NCBI RefSeq assembly: GCF_032884065.1
Contig: NC_088881.1
Coordinates: 492,001 to 556,000 of the forward strand
Length of the DNA: 64,000 nucleotides
Source of the DNA: Artemia franciscana
Lineage: Eukaryota > Arthropoda > Branchiopoda > Anostraca > Artemiidae
Direction of reading: 5' to 3'
Under the pieces are notes generated by a model. That model had not been told where the DNA came from, made no database searches, and saw only the letters and a list, made by a program, of their open reading frames with translations. Position numbers and translations under genes: made by a program. Shown piece by piece: positions 62,716 through 64,000 of the stretch (within the stretch, counting starts at the first letter, position 1; each line of letters begins with the position of its first letter).

Positions 62716-64000
62716 TTGGTTATGGTTCGGAACAGAGTTCCAAAACGCCCGAAGGGTGTGTCAGATGAGGCTATGAACATTGCTGTTTCCAAAGTTTTGA
62801 TGGACAAAGCTTCAATTCGTAGTACTGCAACAGCTTTCGGAATACCGAAATCAACCCTTATCGACAACGTTCGCCGAGCAAAAGAACTACGCGAGCAAGA
62901 GCAAGGGGGCATACCAGTGCCTATTCAAGCTGGGGTCTCTAATTCTGGAACCTCTAGTGGTGGCACATTCAATAGTGCTTTTCTTCCGACAAGAAAAGAG
63001 AGACTGTCAACTGCAAAAGTTTTCACGGCCAATGAAGAGGGCCAGCTTGCTGTTTATTTGAAACATTGTTCGAAAGTCCATTATGGTATGACCCTGATGC
63101 AAACACGAAAGTTTGCATATGATTATGCAAAAAGACTAGATAAGAAAGTTCCTCACAACTGGGAAGAAGCACAGATGGCTGGGCCAGACTGGATGAAGGG
63201 CTTTATGATAAGGCAAGGTGATTTGTCTCTCAGAAAGCCAGAGAAAACTAGCTTAGCTCGCAGCTCGAGCTTCAATCGTGCTAATGTTGACAGATTCCTT
63301 GACAACTTGGAGGCTGTCCTGCACAAATACAAATTCACAGGAGAAAGCATTTGGAACTGTGACGAAACGGGGGTCACAACTGTACTTGACAGCCCAAGGT
63401 GATAGCACAAACCGGTACCAAGCAGGTTGGTCAGGTACCACAGCTGAAAGGGGTGAACTTGTTACTGTTTGTTGCTTTGTCAATGCTATTGGTGGAACCG
63501 TGCCACCAGTCTTCGTATTCCCCAGAGCAAAGTTCAAGGATCATATGATGTTTGGGGCCCCTGCAGGAAGTCTCGGCTAGCCCAAACAACTGGTTGGATG
63601 ACTGCAACATTGTTTTACGAGGCGATACAGCATTTCAAGAAACAAGTTTGATGTTCCAAGGACAGCCCGGTCCTCTTATTGCTCGATAACCATGAGAGCC
63701 ACATCGGTCTTGACGTTATCAGTACGCCCGTGCAAATGGCATTGTTTTACTATCCTTCCCACCCCACTGCAGTCATCGTCTTCAGCCTCTAGATATTACT
63801 ATCTATGGACCACTGAAGTCTGCTTTGAAAAGAGCATTTCATGATTGGATGACTTCAAATCCGTTTCAGAGGATCCAGATCACCCATATTGCCAGCTTGT
63901 AGGAAATCCTTATCCAAATGCACTGACCATGAACAACATCATTTCTGGGTTTTCGAAGCCTGGCATTTGGCCCTTCAACCGCAATGCTTTTTCTGATGAG
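62716..64000 (+). pseudogene. pogo/Tigger-like (jerky-type) DDE transposase, frame-broken, runs off right edge
   Basis: The best frame, 62716-63402 (228 codons), carries an N-terminal psq-type helix-turn-helix (SIRSTATAFGIPKSTLIDNV, ~34-53), a CENP-B/Tc5-like second DNA-binding region (GPDWMKGFMIRQGDLSLRKP) and the first catalytic Asp in IWNCDETGV (D216). It then breaks: KVIAQTGTKQVGQV continues one frame over, TAERGELVTVCCFVNAIGGT (to 63580) in a third, and MTATLFYEAIQHFKKQ (to 63651) ends in a TGA where CGA would fit. Beyond it are LLLLDNHESH (second Asp, 63661-63710) and HRLQPLDI (third Asp at 63792-63794). All three catalytic acids survive, but at least three frameshifts and one nonsense codon make it inactive. 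The C-terminus is beyond the window. Confidence 0.9.

Overview
This is a eukaryotic, arthropod-type genomic window that is mostly AT-rich and dominated by repeats. Only two ordinary host genes can be recognised, both on the minus strand. The first is the 5' part of the RNA polymerase II second-largest subunit gene (RPB2/POLR2B). Seven coding exons lie between the left edge and position 18648, carry clean GT/AG splice sites and give about 305 continuous N-terminal residues. The second is an uninterrupted 499-codon gene for the acetyl-CoA transporter SLC33A1/AT-1 at 50820-52319. RPB2 exon residues (for example the NLKKSAIGQRIIAI and [17 protein letters not shown] stretches) look most like arthropod orthologues. 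The general character (very repeat-rich, long introns, many LINE remnants) made me think of a crustacean such as a brine shrimp, but that species guess is inference only.

Layout. 1-18656: RPB2 exons separated by 1.7-4.5 kb introns. The introns hold LINE fragments, a perfect 113-bp inverted repeat, a ten-unit ~195-bp tandem array, a T-rich minisatellite, a tRNA-related SINE and one copy of a dispersed element with a terminal hairpin and internal ~280-bp tandem repeats. 18657-26340: tandem duplications, a plus-strand LINE split by a second copy of the hairpin element, and a third, inverted copy. 26340-50800: repeat country with a minus-strand LINE reverse transcriptase (27.7-29.6 kb), a foldback structure containing a MITE (29.7-30.6 kb), a decayed plus-strand LINE (31.7-33.8 kb), a ~345-bp tandem array (33.9-35.7 kb), one orphan exon with good splice sites (39972-40069), a (GA)n tract, a ~590-bp TIR element (41901-42486), an assembly gap (43565-43664), further LINE fragments, and a protein-like tandem repeat (48.2-49.4 kb).

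50820-64000: SLC33A1, then a nearly complete Helitron (about 52825-58358). It has a recognisable 5' TC end, a 3' hairpin plus CTAG end, a Rep (HUH, two-tyrosine) ORF and a PIF1-like helicase ORF. The reading frame is broken between the two ORFs, and the helicase 3' end is duplicated in tandem. It is followed by about 3.1 kb of A-rich satellite that repeatedly contains the Helitron 5' terminus, is organised as a ~1.75-kb duplication, and runs into a second gap (61507-61606). The last 2 kb is a frame-broken pogo/Tigger-like DDE transposase preceded by GGGGCRCCTTCGGTC iterations that probably mark its end.

How the parts work together: RPB2 is core transcription machinery in the nucleus, and SLC33A1 imports acetyl-CoA into the ER/Golgi lumen. 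Nothing suggests a shared pathway, and they are simply neighbours. The remainder is a record of at least six mobile-element classes (LINE, SINE, Helitron, pogo-like DNA transposon, MITEs, the hairpin/tandem-repeat element), several nested in one another. All boundaries come from reading by eye; no alignment or search was run.
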